Notes: generated by a model from the sequence alone, not told the origin. Counted from the stretch's first letter, positions 17,350-26,750 are shown. The stretch: 54,784 nt of DNA from an uncultured Clostridia bacterium (GCA_947630075.1 CANRGF010000001.1:1-54784), one strand, 5' to 3'. Program-made: numbers and translations.

Positions 17350-17944
17350 ATTTGTTGCCTAGCGATAAATAATTGTTTGGGTCAACCGGGTCTCCGTTTA
17401 AGTGAATTTCAAGATGAAGGTGCGCTCCCATTGCTTGTTCTTCTGCCATGCTATCCGATGCCGTGCCAATCAGCTGCCCCGCTGAAACCACATCTCCAAC
17501 TTTAACTTTCACATTTTCGCTGAGTGATTTATATATTGATTCTAGTCCGTTAGAGTGCGATATCACGATAACTGTGCCTTCAAGGTGATTTTTATACACT
17601 TTGCTAACAGTGCCGTTGTGAATTGCTGCCACATTTGCATCTTCCCCAACTAAGAAATCTACTGCCTTGTGAATTTCCCATTGTTTTAGCGAATTATTGA
17701 ATTGAAGTTTTGTGGAAGAATAGTCCTTGCAAACGGTTGCCCCAAACATTGGCACAACATAACTTGACCCGGACACTTCAACCAAATCTTCGCTCCCGCC
17801 AATCTCTTGATTGGTTTTCCCCCTTTGTGTGGAGATTGCGGCAATGATTATCGCACAAGCAAGGATAACTAGGCCGATGATTAACGCATAAATGCAAGTG
17901 TACAGCGTTCTTTTCTTTTGTGGTTGAGAGTTTGTTTTGTTCAT
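17348..17944 (-). CDS. spoIIQ: SpoIIQ-like M23 membrane peptidase
   Basis: A 198-residue protein with a short cytoplasmic N-terminus, one membrane helix (13-37) and an M23/LytM domain. Zinc ligands are complete: His92 and Asp96 in IHKAVD, and His175/His177 in GAHLHLE. The signatures NGLESIYKSL and VKVGDVVSAGQ are those of SpoIIQ, the forespore protein that forms the channel with SpoIIIAH during engulfment. As in clostridia, and unlike Bacillus, the first histidine is present, so it may be an active endopeptidase. CTAGGAGG precedes the ATG. A vegetative M23 hydrolase is the alternative, because SpoIID and SpoIIID are not adjacent. Confidence 0.75.
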   Translation of the reverse strand: MNKTNSQPQKKRTLYTCIYALIIGLVILACAIIIAAISTQRGKTNQEIGGSEDLVEVSGSSYVVPMFGATVCKDYSSTKLQFNNSLKQWEIHKAVDFLVGEDANVAAIHNGTVSKVYKNHLEGTVIVISHSNGLESIYKSLSENVKVKVGDVVSAGQLIGTASDSMAEEQAMGAHLHLEIHLNGDPVDPNNYLSLGNK

Positions 17945-17996
17945 TTATTGCCTCCTAGTGCAATAATTGACAATTTTGCTCTCTTTATTCAAAAAT

Positions 17997-18407
17997 TTAA
18001 AAACTTATTAAAATATTTGGCCAGCCAACTATTGCATACTCATCTAAATCAACAAATTCAAGATTGTGCCCGTCCGCTCTCGCCTGACATTTAATGAGTG
18101 GAGAATAGGCGTAGATAATTGTTGCGTTTGCATCATATTCGGTTTTTATCACTCTTGCTTTCAGTGAATTTAACGCATTTCCTATTTCCAGATTTTTCAC
18201 CACCATACACTCTCCCGCAAGGTCGTTTTTTATTTGGCAGTTATTGATAAAGAGTGTGCCAGAAAACTCACTATTTTGGTTTATGCGCGAAGTGGAATAT
18301 GAATAATATTCCCCGCTAAAATAATTAAGCAAACTAAACCGCTTTTCTATTTTTGCTCCTGCTGCAATTATGCTAAGCAACAATATAACTATAAAAAATT
18401 TTTTCAT
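17997..18407 (-). CDS. exported protein, possibly YwmB-like (136 aa)
   Basis: It has an N-terminal signal or anchor (residues 1-18) and a small beta-rich extracytoplasmic domain. The second half (AYSPLI, then NLEF, then IVGWPNILISF) vaguely resembles the end of YwmB, a protein encoded near spoIID/spoIIQ in many spore formers, and it sits just upstream of spoIIQ here. The protein is only about half the usual YwmB length, so this is a weak suggestion. A TATAAT box (18419-18414) ends 6 nt before ATG 18407 and there is no ribosome site, so it is predicted to be leaderless. Confidence 0.55.
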   Translation of the reverse strand: MKKFFIVILLLSIIAAGAKIEKRFSLLNYFSGEYYSYSTSRINQNSEFSGTLFINNCQIKNDLAGECMVVKNLEIGNALNSLKARVIKTEYDANATIIYAYSPLIKCQARADGHNLEFVDLDEYAIVGWPNILISF

Positions 18408-18413
18408 ATCTTA

Positions 18414-18419
18414 ATTATA
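18414..18419 (-). promoter_or_regulatory. -10 box of a leaderless gene
   Basis: Perfect minus-strand TATAAT, 6 nt before ATG 18407. The -35 is poor (TTTATT at 16 nt). Confidence 0.55.
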
Positions 18420-18445
18420 TGACCAAATTTTAACAAATAAACATT

Positions 18446-19375
18446 TCATCTGCCGAAAATGTTAAATAAATATAAATAGCCGAAAATTCCCGCTTCTTCT
18501 TTGCAAAACTCCCTTAACTTATCTTGCACTTCGCAAATATCATCGCCACTAATTTCCAACATATTAATAATAGGGCTTAACTTTTCAATGGTTAAATCAA
18601 GCAAGTTTTTTAAAGATATAAAATTATATTTTATCGTTTCAAAAAACACATCGTTAAACATGAGCATATAAAATCTATCTATGCTTGAATAATCTTCTTT
18701 AAAAGCCTTATAAATATCCACCATAGTGGCACTTTTTTCTTTAATTGCACAAATTAAAAGTTTAAACGCCGTCAATAATAAATAGTCCACAATAGGCAAA
18801 AGCTCTATACTGATATTCATTTTTTTCAAGATGCGAAAATCTGCAAAAAATAAATTATCATTAAGCAAATTAAGAAGACTATGTTGGTTAATATTTTTTA
18901 AATCAAAATCAAAAGAAATTGCACTTTCTCGATTTAGGCAAACATCGTTTAGATAATTAAAAAATTTATTGAAATAGACGCTAAATAATATGCCCACATC
19001 TATAGCATTATTTTTCAAAAAAACATAGCCATCTTCAACTAATTGATTTTTTTCACTCACAAAAAATGGCAGAATTTGATTGCTCGTGGGAATAAAAATT
19101 TTCACATAGTCTTCACACGAAAAATTCTTTTTTAAAAATGATGCGGCCGAACAAAAAAATATTATTAGCCTATATCCATTATTTAGTTCGTTTGCGTCAA
19201 AGTCTAGCAAGTTTGCTTGGTTGAACACGCAGTCGCCTTTAATTTCATAATAGAGTTTTGAAATTTCAAAACTTGGCACGCTATCATCATAAAGCAAAAA
19301 CACCTTTTGAAATCTTGCTCTTTCTTGAATGATTGATTTTAAATTTTGAAAAAAGTTTTCCTTTATAATCTGCAT
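18446..19375 (-). CDS. hypothetical protein, 309 aa
   Basis: An unrecognised soluble protein. The first 100 residues alternate strands and helices (FQKVFLLYDDS, YRLIIFFCSAASF), suggesting a Rossmann-like half. The rest is helical and rich in Leu, Phe, Asn and Asp. This layout is reminiscent of iron-type or sugar-phosphate dehydrogenases, but no metal or nucleotide motif is visible. There is no Shine-Dalgarno. An imperfect extended -10 (TGC-TAATAT, 19387-19382) ends 6 nt before ATG 19375. It lies 38 nt upstream of the 136-aa gene on the same strand. Confidence 0.6.
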   Translation of the reverse strand: MQIIKENFFQNLKSIIQERARFQKVFLLYDDSVPSFEISKLYYEIKGDCVFNQANLLDFDANELNNGYRLIIFFCSAASFLKKNFSCEDYVKIFIPTSNQILPFFVSEKNQLVEDGYVFLKNNAIDVGILFSVYFNKFFNYLNDVCLNRESAISFDFDLKNINQHSLLNLLNDNLFFADFRILKKMNISIELLPIVDYLLLTAFKLLICAIKEKSATMVDIYKAFKEDYSSIDRFYMLMFNDVFFETIKYNFISLKNLLDLTIEKLSPIINMLEISGDDICEVQDKLREFCKEEAGIFGYLYLFNIFGR

Positions 19376-19538
19376 AAATCAATATTAGCATCTTTCAAAT
19401 ATTTTGAATTTTAAAAAATTTGCACATTTTTTGCTTATTTTAATGTTTTAAAAGGATTTTTAAAGAAAATTAATATGAAAAACCCAAATTTTACTTTACA
19501 AAATCATGCAAATTTACTAGAATATAATTGGAGGGAAT

Positions 19539-19772
19539 ATGGAAGAAAAAATTATCTCCTTGATAGCAGAAAAATTAGGGAAGAAAAAAGAGCAAATAAC
19601 TTTAAAAACCAACCTTGTGGAAGATTTGGGTGCAGATAGCCTTGATGTGGTTGAGCTCATTATGGCTTTTGAAGACGAGTTTGGCATTTCCCTGCCAGAT
19701 GAGGATGCTGCAAAAATGAAATGTGTTGGCGATATTGTTAGTTACATAAAAAATTTAAAAGGCAAAAAATAA
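19539..19772 (+). CDS. acpP: acyl carrier protein
   Basis: A 77-residue acidic four-helix carrier with the phosphopantetheine attachment motif GADSLD (Ser34). It carries acyl intermediates of type II fatty acid synthesis in the cytosol. A good TTGGAGGG ribosome site precedes ATG 19539. It is monocistronic, with a terminator directly after. No other fab gene is adjacent. The fabG-like gene lies 10 kb away. Confidence 0.97.
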   Translation: MEEKIISLIAEKLGKKKEQITLKTNLVEDLGADSLDVVELIMAFEDEFGISLPDEDAAKMKCVGDIVSYIKNLKGKK

Positions 19773-19799
19773 AAAACCACCAAATTGGTGGCTTTTTTT
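19771..19799. terminator. bidirectional terminator after acpP
   Basis: AAAAAACCACCAA / TTGGTGGCTTTTTTT hairpin between convergent genes. Confidence 0.85.
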
Positions 19800-20382
19800 A
19801 TAGCGTTTTAAGATAATCATAAAGGGCAGTTAAATCGGCTGAAACTTTATAAACTTTAGTGTAGTTATCACTCTTTGGATTTTTATTAACGCCGTCTGTG
19901 TCAAACCATGGCACGATATAAACTGTAACTTCCTCTTCGTTTGATGCAGAAACTTCAAACCATAATCTCTTATAATAATATAATGAACCATTTGCGTCTT
20001 TATAATCTTCCTTGCCATATTTCAAAACTTGAGCCTCGTTATAAACATATTGCACATAATAGCAATTAGATTTTTTAACAATAGTAGTTCGGCTGGCATT
20101 AGAGCTATTCACATCTTCAATCCTTGCTTTATCGAATAGTGCTCCGTCAAACAAGGCAGATAGGCTGCTTCTCTTGCTTGCATTTGAAATCAACTTAACA
20201 ATTTCTTGCTCTTGCTCAGTTGAAGGGTCTGGCATTGAGCCAGAAGGCGTTACAACAATGATATCATCTGGTGCGTTGCACCTAACACTATAATCAACTT
20301 TGACATTTGCCATAACGATTGTTGCCACAATTAATAAGCCAATTAAAACCAAACTGATTGTGGCTATTATTTTTTTTGCCAT
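19798..20382 (-). CDS. exported/membrane-anchored hypothetical protein (194 aa)
   Basis: It has a short basic N-terminus and a hydrophobic segment at about 4-25 with no lipobox, so it is anchored or secreted. The extracytoplasmic part has a Pro/Ser-rich linker (VTPSGSMPDPST) and an alpha/beta domain rich in Tyr, Lys and Asp. No family was recognised. A GGAGGAAA ribosome site precedes ATG 20382. It is the gene behind ftsH but is separated from it by a divergent-facing gap, so it is probably monocistronic. Confidence 0.65.
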   Translation of the reverse strand: MAKKIIATISLVLIGLLIVATIVMANVKVDYSVRCNAPDDIIVVTPSGSMPDPSTEQEQEIVKLISNASKRSSLSALFDGALFDKARIEDVNSSNASRTTIVKKSNCYYVQYVYNEAQVLKYGKEDYKDANGSLYYYKRLWFEVSASNEEEVTVYIVPWFDTDGVNKNPKSDNYTKVYKVSADLTALYDYLKTL

Positions 20383-20443
20383 TATTTCCTCCTAGATTGC
20401 AATTTTGTTTTATTATTTTAACATATTGCGAAAATTAAATCAA

Positions 20444-22717
20444 CTATTTTTTGTCGCTCTCTTTTTTCGTTTTAGGCTTTTCGGCCTTGACCTTATCTTT
20501 TTCTTCTGGCTTTCCTTCGTCCTTTTCTTCCTGCTTCTCACTAGGCTCAGCATTCTCTGCCTGTGCGGTTTGGGATTGCTGCCTAAACTTCTCCATTTCT
20601 TTTTCCGCTTCTAGTTTGATGTTTTCATACACCTGCTTAGAAATCACTCCCGCTCTGGCGTATGCTTCGGCTGTTTCAATTCTTAATTTTATGTCTCTCA
20701 GTTTGCGTTCTTCAATCGCCTCATTTTTTGCCTTTTCTTGATATTCTCTCTTTTCTTGCTCTTTTTTATCGATTGCTTTCTCCACTTCTTCAACGGTTGA
20801 GCCATTATAGAGCATTTCAAATTCTTCTTTATAGATTGTTTCTTTGTCAATCAAAATCTGTTGCACGCGCTCAATCACATCTTTTTTGCTTTCAATAATT
20901 TTTCTTGCGCGAGCGTGAGCACTATCCACAATAGTTCTCACTTCTGCATCAATTTCTTTTGCAAGTTCTTGACTATATGGCACTTGGCGTTGATAATCTC
21001 TGCCAACGAAAATTTCGCCACCTTCACCAAAACTAATAAGTCCAAACTTCTCGCTCATGCCCCATTCTGCCACCATTTTGCGAGCAACTGATGTGGCACG
21101 CTCAATGTCGTTAGACGCACCTGTGGTGATGTCCTCAAGCATAACTTCTTCTGCCGACCTTCCGCCCAACATCATGGTGATTGTGTCCAACAATTTTTGC
21201 TTGGTCATGTGAGTGCGGTCCTTCTCATCGAAGGTGAGTGTGTAACCCCCAGCGTTGCCACGAGGGATAATTGATATTTCTTGCACATTGTCGCAATTTG
21301 GCAGGGTTTGTGCCACAATTGCGTGCCCAGCCTCATGGATTGCCGTGATTTTCCTATCTTGCTCAGTGATAATACGGGAAACCTTCTTAGGGCCCATAAG
21401 CACTTTATTTAGACCCTCTTGGATATCCACCATCGTGATTTTATATCTGCCATCACGTGCGGCTAGCAAAGCGGCTTCGTTTAAGATATTTTCAATGTCC
21501 GCACCTGCAAGTCCGCTTGTGAGCCTTGCAATACGCTTAAAGTCCACATCCTCGCTCATTGGCTTATTTTTAGCGTGAACTTTGATGATTTCTTCTCTGC
21601 CCTTAACATCTGGCAAATGAACATAAACCTGCCTATCAAATCTGCCCGGACGGGTGAGTGCTGGGTCTAGAATGTCTGCCCTGTTGGTTGCTGCCAACAC
21701 AATTATTCCGCTATTGGTTTCAAAGCCATCCATCTCAACAAGCAACTGATTAAGAGTTTGCTCTCGCTCATCATTTCCGCCACCAAGACCGGCTCCGCGT
21801 TGCCTACCAACAGCGTCTATTTCATCAATAAACACTATGCAAGGGGCACTTGCCTTTGCGCTTTCAAACAAATCTCTCACGCGGCTTGCACCAACGCCCA
21901 CATATAATTCAACGAAATCGCTGCCCGAAATACTGAAGAATGGCACTTTGCTTTCGCCTGCAACGGCTTTTGCAAGCAGTGTTTTACCCGTGCCCGGAGG
22001 CCCGACCAACAAAACACCCTTAGGAATTCTTGCTCCCAACTCGGTGAACCTTGCTGGATTTTTTAAGAATTCAACAATTTCTTTCAACTCTTGCTTTTCT
22101 TCGTCTGCACCTGCCACATCGCTAAACTTAACATTAGATGAAACAACCAACCTTGCCTTAGATTTGCCAAAGCCAAAGCCGTTTTTGTTGCCTGCCATTG
22201 CTTTGAATAGGAAGATTCCAATAATAATGATAAGTCCAACACTCAAATAAGGCATTATGCTAGAAAGCCAACTCTCTTGCTCATACTGATAGTTTGCATT
22301 CACATATCCAATGCCCGATTTAACGTGTGTGTAATTCCCTTCGCTATCTTTATCCCAATATTTCTCTTTAATTTCTTCTAGAGTTTCAGGGTCTGACGCC
22401 TGCACAAATTTTGCATTGTGTGTGGTGATAAACTCCTCTAAACTTGTGGTGCTCATAAATGTGCAATAAGCATCCATCTTGTTTGGAAAATCTTCACCCT
22501 TCACATCGCTGCCGGCTAGCCTTATGCGGATTGTGTAGCCATACACATCAATTTCTTCCACCTTATCTTCATTCACCAACTGTTGAAATTCAGTGTAGGA
22601 AATGCGAGTTGCCGACCTGCTATTTGAAGTTGCCCAAAATATTATTAAACCTATTAATAGGAAAATTAATAGGTAGAATACTATCGACTTCCAGATGTTA
22701 TTTTTTTGTTTTTCCAT
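20444..22717 (-). CDS. ftsH: ATP-dependent zinc metalloprotease FtsH
   Basis: This 757-residue membrane AAA+ protease degrades misassembled membrane proteins and regulators. It has a TM helix at 11-28, a periplasmic-type domain, and a second TM near 160-178. The AAA module follows, with Walker A GPPGTGKT, Walker B VFIDEIDAVG, the second region of homology with its Arg finger (ILDPALTRPGRFD), and the zinc site HEAGH. ATG 22717 with GAGGTG is chosen over the upstream ATG 22765, which would add 16 hydrophobic residues and no ribosome site. The last ~110 residues are a long coiled coil plus a Lys/Glu/Pro tail, longer than in model species. Confidence 0.97.
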   Translation of the reverse strand: MEKQKNNIWKSIVFYLLIFLLIGLIIFWATSNSRSATRISYTEFQQLVNEDKVEEIDVYGYTIRIRLAGSDVKGEDFPNKMDAYCTFMSTTSLEEFITTHNAKFVQASDPETLEEIKEKYWDKDSEGNYTHVKSGIGYVNANYQYEQESWLSSIMPYLSVGLIIIIGIFLFKAMAGNKNGFGFGKSKARLVVSSNVKFSDVAGADEEKQELKEIVEFLKNPARFTELGARIPKGVLLVGPPGTGKTLLAKAVAGESKVPFFSISGSDFVELYVGVGASRVRDLFESAKASAPCIVFIDEIDAVGRQRGAGLGGGNDEREQTLNQLLVEMDGFETNSGIIVLAATNRADILDPALTRPGRFDRQVYVHLPDVKGREEIIKVHAKNKPMSEDVDFKRIARLTSGLAGADIENILNEAALLAARDGRYKITMVDIQEGLNKVLMGPKKVSRIITEQDRKITAIHEAGHAIVAQTLPNCDNVQEISIIPRGNAGGYTLTFDEKDRTHMTKQKLLDTITMMLGGRSAEEVMLEDITTGASNDIERATSVARKMVAEWGMSEKFGLISFGEGGEIFVGRDYQRQVPYSQELAKEIDAEVRTIVDSAHARARKIIESKKDVIERVQQILIDKETIYKEEFEMLYNGSTVEEVEKAIDKKEQEKREYQEKAKNEAIEERKLRDIKLRIETAEAYARAGVISKQVYENIKLEAEKEMEKFRQQSQTAQAENAEPSEKQEEKDEGKPEEKDKVKAEKPKTKKESDKK

Positions 22718-22867
22718 ATTCACCTCATATTTGTTTATTATAACACATATTAAAATTATTAACAAATAATTTCAACTATTTTAAGGATATTTTACGAATA
22801 TTTAGCTTTTATTAAAATAAGTCAAAATTCGCAAATTTTTAGTTTTTCATAAAGCGTTGAAAATGAG

Positions 22868-22896
22868 TTTACAAAAATTTTTGCTTATGTTAAAAT
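22868..22896 (+). promoter_or_regulatory. promoter of the cvpA-tyrS operon
   Basis: TTTACA (22868-22873), 17-nt spacer, TGT-TAAAAT (-10 at 22891-22896). Confidence 0.6.
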
Positions 22897-22912
22897 TGAG
22901 AAAGGAGTTTTT

Positions 22913-23689
22913 ATGTTGACAACCATTGGATTGATTTTGGATATAGTGGTTCTATGCGTCATCGTCATTGCAGGCATTCTAGGCTTTAGAAAAGGGTTTT
23001 TAAAAACAATCCTTGGGTTCTTTAGTTGGTTTGTTTGCATTTTGATTGCGATTTTCTTGGCAAAATATGTGGCAAAACTCTTAAACGGCATTCACGATTT
23101 TGCCGGGCTCATTGGCAGAAACTTAGCAAAGAATTTTGCAAAGCAGGGCAACTATTTCACAAAGCCAATAAACGAGTTTGGTTTTGCCGATAAGGCTGAG
23201 TTTATTTTAGCAATTCCAGAGGGCACAAACAAAATCTTATCGCAATTAATTAAAGTGGTGGTTGGCAGCTCGAAATTCGATTTAAACAGCACAGACACTA
23301 TGGCTAATGTGGTGGGAAACGGCATTGGAAGCATTGTTATGGTGATTATCGCTGGCGTGCTGGTGTTTATCGTGCTGAGAATTGTTGTGGCTCTATTATC
23401 TAAGATTTTTGATAAAATTTCAAAGACTGTGGTCCTTGGCGGGCTGGACAAAATTTTGGGAGCAGTGTTTGCCGTGCTTAGAGTGGCAGCGGTGATATTC
23501 ATGCTAAGTTTGGTGGTTGTGGTTTTGTCGTTACTTCCATTTGTGAACAGAACGATCACTCCGCTCATTCAAGAAAACACATTCTTTGTGAAATTGATTT
23601 ATAATTTAACAAACAAATTTGTGAGCAAATTTATTATTGAAGGCAAAATGATTCAAGGTTGGATAACAACACTTTGGATTAATAGGTAG
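22913..23689 (+). CDS. CvpA family membrane protein
   Basis: A 258-residue protein with four main hydrophobic segments (about 4-24, 33-52, 137-160, 188-212) and the CvpA pattern GFRKGFLKTILGFFSW early on. CvpA proteins are inner-membrane proteins linked in enterobacteria to envelope stress and colicin V production. Their molecular role is unsettled. AAAGGAG precedes ATG 22913. tyrS starts 4 nt after its stop, so the two are co-transcribed. The loop between helices 2 and 3 is longer than in E. coli. Confidence 0.8.
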   Translation: MLTTIGLILDIVVLCVIVIAGILGFRKGFLKTILGFFSWFVCILIAIFLAKYVAKLLNGIHDFAGLIGRNLAKNFAKQGNYFTKPINEFGFADKAEFILAIPEGTNKILSQLIKVVVGSSKFDLNSTDTMANVVGNGIGSIVMVIIAGVLVFIVLRIVVALLSKIFDKISKTVVLGGLDKILGAVFAVLRVAAVIFMLSLVVVVLSLLPFVNRTITPLIQENTFFVKLIYNLTNKFVSKFIIEGKMIQGWITTLWINR

Positions 23690-23693
23690 GAAT

Positions 23694-24923
23694 ATGGGAT
23701 TATTTGAAACGCTTAAAGAGAGAAATTTAATTTATCAGTCCACGGACGAAGAAGCGCTTAAAAAACTATTAAATGGTGGCAAAATAACCGTTTATAGCGG
23801 CACAGATCCAACAGCAGATAGTTTGCACATTGGGCATTGCGTGCCATGCACAATTTTAAGAAGATTTCAGCAGGCTGGGCATAAAGTTATTGTGCTAGTT
23901 GGTGGAGCAACCGCTCAGATTGGCGACCCTAGCGGGAAAACGGATATGCGCCCAATGCTTTCTAAGCAACAACTAGAAAAAAACATTGAAGGAATAAAAA
24001 AGGGATATTCCAAGTTTTTGCGTTTTGATGGCGACAATCCTGCCATAATAGTCAATAACGCAGATTGGTATAATGGATACGACTATGTGAATTTCATGCG
24101 CGATGTGGGCGTGCATTTTAATGTGAACAAGATGATAACAAACGAAATTTACGCAAATCGCATGGCAGAAGGCGGGTTAACATTCTTTGAAATGGGCTAT
24201 ATGCTAATGCAAGCTTATGATTTCTTATATCTAAACAAAAAATATGGCTGCAATGTGCAATATGGTGGCGCTGACCAGTGGGGCAACATTGTGGCAGGTG
24301 CAGAACTAGGCAGGAAAATGAATTTCTTGGATGGGAAAAATCGCACAATGATAGGCGTAACTCACCCACTCTTGCTCACTCCAGAAGGCAAGAAAATGGG
24401 CAAAACGGAAAAGGGTGCAATTTGGATTGACGAGAGCAAAATTTCCGCTTACGATTTCTATCAGGGGATTTATCAAACGCCAGACGCTTGCGTTGAGATG
24501 ATGTTTGCCCTATTCACCGACCTTCCTATGAAAGAGGTGAAAGATATGATTGCAAAAGACATTGTGGCAAGCAAAAAAAGGCTGGCTTTTGAAATTACAA
24601 AATTCATTCGAGGCGAAAAAGATGCAGTTGAGGCAGAAAACATGAGCAAAAATCTTTTTTCATCCAATCAAATTGACAAAACCAATGCTCCAACCGTTGA
24701 ATTGACTGTGAACGAAAGTGAAATTGGGCTTTTAGACTTGCTTGTGGCAGCAAAATTTGTGGCATCAAAGGGTGAGGCAAGGCGTTTGATTGAGCAAAAT
24801 GGCATTTCGTGCGAAGGCGAAGTGGTGGCAGATGCTACTATGAAATTCAAAAAGGCAGAGCTCAAAGATGGCAAACTATTTAAAAAGGGCAAGAAAAATT
24901 ATCTATTGATAAAAACAAAATAA
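23694..24923 (+). CDS. tyrS: tyrosyl-tRNA synthetase
   Basis: A 409-residue class I synthetase. It has HIGH-type SLHIGHC, the Tyr-recognition segment GGADQWGNI, the KMSKS equivalent KKMGKT, and a C-terminal S4-like RNA-binding domain from about 340 (LLVAAKFVASKGEARRLI). It charges tRNA-Tyr in the cytosol. It belongs to the TyrRS family of Bacillus/E. coli. The ribosome site is GGTAGGAAT. I saw no T-box leader: the gene follows cvpA directly, so it depends on the upstream promoter. Confidence 0.97.
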   Translation: MGLFETLKERNLIYQSTDEEALKKLLNGGKITVYSGTDPTADSLHIGHCVPCTILRRFQQAGHKVIVLVGGATAQIGDPSGKTDMRPMLSKQQLEKNIEGIKKGYSKFLRFDGDNPAIIVNNADWYNGYDYVNFMRDVGVHFNVNKMITNEIYANRMAEGGLTFFEMGYMLMQAYDFLYLNKKYGCNVQYGGADQWGNIVAGAELGRKMNFLDGKNRTMIGVTHPLLLTPEGKKMGKTEKGAIWIDESKISAYDFYQGIYQTPDACVEMMFALFTDLPMKEVKDMIAKDIVASKKRLAFEITKFIRGEKDAVEAENMSKNLFSSNQIDKTNAPTVELTVNESEIGLLDLLVAAKFVASKGEARRLIEQNGISCEGEVVADATMKFKKAELKDGKLFKKGKKNYLLIKTK

Positions 24924-24943
24924 AAAGGCTTTTTGCCTTTTTA
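24922..24943. terminator. bidirectional terminator after tyrS
   Basis: AAAAAGGC (24922-24929) pairs with GCCTTTTT (24935-24942) around T5, between convergent genes. Confidence 0.8.
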
Positions 24944-25444
24944 TTTTGTTTCTGTTGCCCTGCTGAGTTCCATTAATTCCAACATCAATTTTTGCGGGTT
25001 TTCTTTTAGGAAATATAGTGAAATTTTGTTGTTCAATTCATCATTTAAAAATATTGTGAGAGTGCAAGTGCCGTGCCTGAAAATTCTATCTGGAAAACTG
25101 GTGCGGATTTTTATTTTTTTTATTTGATTATATTGCACCACCATATTGTCCAACCAAAGAGAATTTAGTGCCACACAATTTGAATATAAAGAAAATTTAT
25201 AAGTTTTGCTAGTGTGGAAAAATGTGTGAATGCTTTTACAAAGACAAAATGCCACAATCAAACAGTCGAGCACCCAAACGAACCAGAAATTAATCCAAAT
25301 TGCAAGCATAATTGCAGAGTAAGTTAAAAAGCAGTTCAACAAAATGAGTGAAACACCCATTATGCCCATATTCAAACTTTTATCTATCTTCAAATCTCTA
25401 ATTTTTTCGCCCTTATCAAACTCTGGCTGTTTTGCTTTTTTCAC
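24941..25444 (-). CDS. small membrane protein with PH-like C-terminal domain
   Basis: A 167-residue protein with two hydrophobic helices (about 25-70) and a strand-rich C-terminal half (YKFSLYSNCVALNSLW, IKKIKIR, CTLTIFLND). This resembles bacterial PH-like domains (DUF304/bPH2) of membrane proteins. GTG 25444 is preferred because AGAGG ends 5 nt upstream, though GTG 25450 is also possible. It begins within 10 nt of the ychF stop, so it is translated from the same mRNA. Its function is unknown and the domain call is tentative. Confidence 0.6.
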   Translation of the reverse strand: MKKAKQPEFDKGEKIRDLKIDKSLNMGIMGVSLILLNCFLTYSAIMLAIWINFWFVWVLDCLIVAFCLCKSIHTFFHTSKTYKFSLYSNCVALNSLWLDNMVVQYNQIKKIKIRTSFPDRIFRHGTCTLTIFLNDELNNKISLYFLKENPQKLMLELMELSRATETK

Positions 25445-25452
25445 ACTCACCT

Positions 25453-26547
25453 CTACACATTAAATTTAAACACGATTATATCACCATCTTGCACCACATA
25501 ATCTTTGCCTGCCGAGATAATTTTGCCCTTCTCTTTGCAAGCATTATAGTCACCAAGAGTGATTAAATCTGCATATTTCACCACATCTGCGCGGATAAAG
25601 CCACGCTCAAAGTCGGTGTGAATTTTGCCCGCTGCCTGTGGAGCAAGTGTGCCACGGCGGATTGTCCAAGCGTGGACCTCTTTTTCGCCTGCCGTGATAA
25701 AACTGATTAACCCCAATAAGTGATAACTTGCCACAATCAATTTGTCTAGCCCAGAGTGGTCTATGCCCAGCTCTTGCATAAACATTTCTCTATCTTCTGC
25801 CGGCATATTGATTAACTCTTCCTCAGTCTTTGCACAGAGCGAAATCACTTCAGCGTTTTCACTCGCTGCAATCTCTTTAATTTTTTTGATGCCTTCAAGT
25901 TGAAATTCGTCTAATTCATCGCTCGTGTTTGCCACATATATTATTGGCTTGGAGGTGATTAGAAAAAATCCGTCAACAATCTTCTTCTCTTCCGCATCGC
26001 ACTTTAATAAGCGCGCTGGCTTTTCATTCTTTAAAAGGTCGAGAATTTTATTTAATAGGTCATATTCTTTTTGCGTCTGCAAATCTGCCGCACCGCCATG
26101 CACCTGCTTTTTAATTTTGTCTAGCCTTTTTGTGGCGCTATCAATATCTGCCAAAATCAGCTCTAAATTGATTGTTTGAATATCTCTAATTGGGTCCACA
26201 CTGCCATCAACATGAATAATTTTGTCATTTTTAAAAACGCGCACAACATGCACAATCGCATCAACTTCTTTGATATGGCTTAAAAACTTGTTGCCAAGCC
26301 CTGCGCCTTCGCTTGCGCCCTTCACTAGCCCGGCAATGTCCACAAACTCAATCTGCGCTGGAATAATTTTATTTGTGTGATAAAGTGCTGCCAATTTATC
26401 TAGCCTTTCATCTGCCACATCAACCACACCCACATTTGGCTCTATCGTGCAAAAAGGATAGTTGGCGCTCTCTGCCCCAGCCTTTGTGATTGCATTAAAT
26501 AAGGTGCTTTTGCCCACATTGGGTAGCCCCACCACGCCTAGTTTCAT
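25453..26547 (-). CDS. ychF: redox-regulated ATPase/GTPase YchF
   Basis: A 364-residue Obg-family protein (OLA1/YchF). P-loop GLPNVGKSTLFNA is at 6-18, switch II is DIAGLVKGASEGAGLG, and the NKxD position is replaced by NTSDE, consistent with ATP preference. A coiled-coil insert and a C-terminal TGS domain (GDYNACKEKGKIISAGKDY) follow. It binds ribosomes and modulates stress responses. GGAG precedes the ATG. In many Firmicutes ychF lies close to pth; here they are about 14 kb apart. Confidence 0.96.
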   Translation of the reverse strand: MKLGVVGLPNVGKSTLFNAITKAGAESANYPFCTIEPNVGVVDVADERLDKLAALYHTNKIIPAQIEFVDIAGLVKGASEGAGLGNKFLSHIKEVDAIVHVVRVFKNDKIIHVDGSVDPIRDIQTINLELILADIDSATKRLDKIKKQVHGGAADLQTQKEYDLLNKILDLLKNEKPARLLKCDAEEKKIVDGFFLITSKPIIYVANTSDELDEFQLEGIKKIKEIAASENAEVISLCAKTEEELINMPAEDREMFMQELGIDHSGLDKLIVASYHLLGLISFITAGEKEVHAWTIRRGTLAPQAAGKIHTDFERGFIRADVVKYADLITLGDYNACKEKGKIISAGKDYVVQDGDIIVFKFNV

Positions 26548-26739
26548 TTTAATCTCCGTTCTGTTAGATATTCATCATAATATTGTTTTGTTTGGTTTCT
26601 TTAATATTGCAAACTTTTTTATATTTTCTTTCAATTCTTGCTTTTAAATTCATGCAACAGCCTTATTTTACACCAAAACAAAAAAATTTTCAAGTGTTTT
26701 TAATTAAATGGATTGGTGTTAAATTTCAACTATTAAAAA

Positions 26740-26745
26740 TATAAT
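26740..26745 (+). promoter_or_regulatory. -10 box of leaderless uppP
   Basis: TATAAT ends 5 nt before the GTG start of uppP. The -35 region is AT-rich without a good hexamer. No Shine-Dalgarno. Confidence 0.6.
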
Positions 26746-26750
26746 ATAGC

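Noticed and set aside
22740..22912. T-box or other riboswitch before cvpA-tyrS, argS or gltX
   Set aside because: The leaders are very short or absent. I found no specifier stem or conserved T-box sequence.
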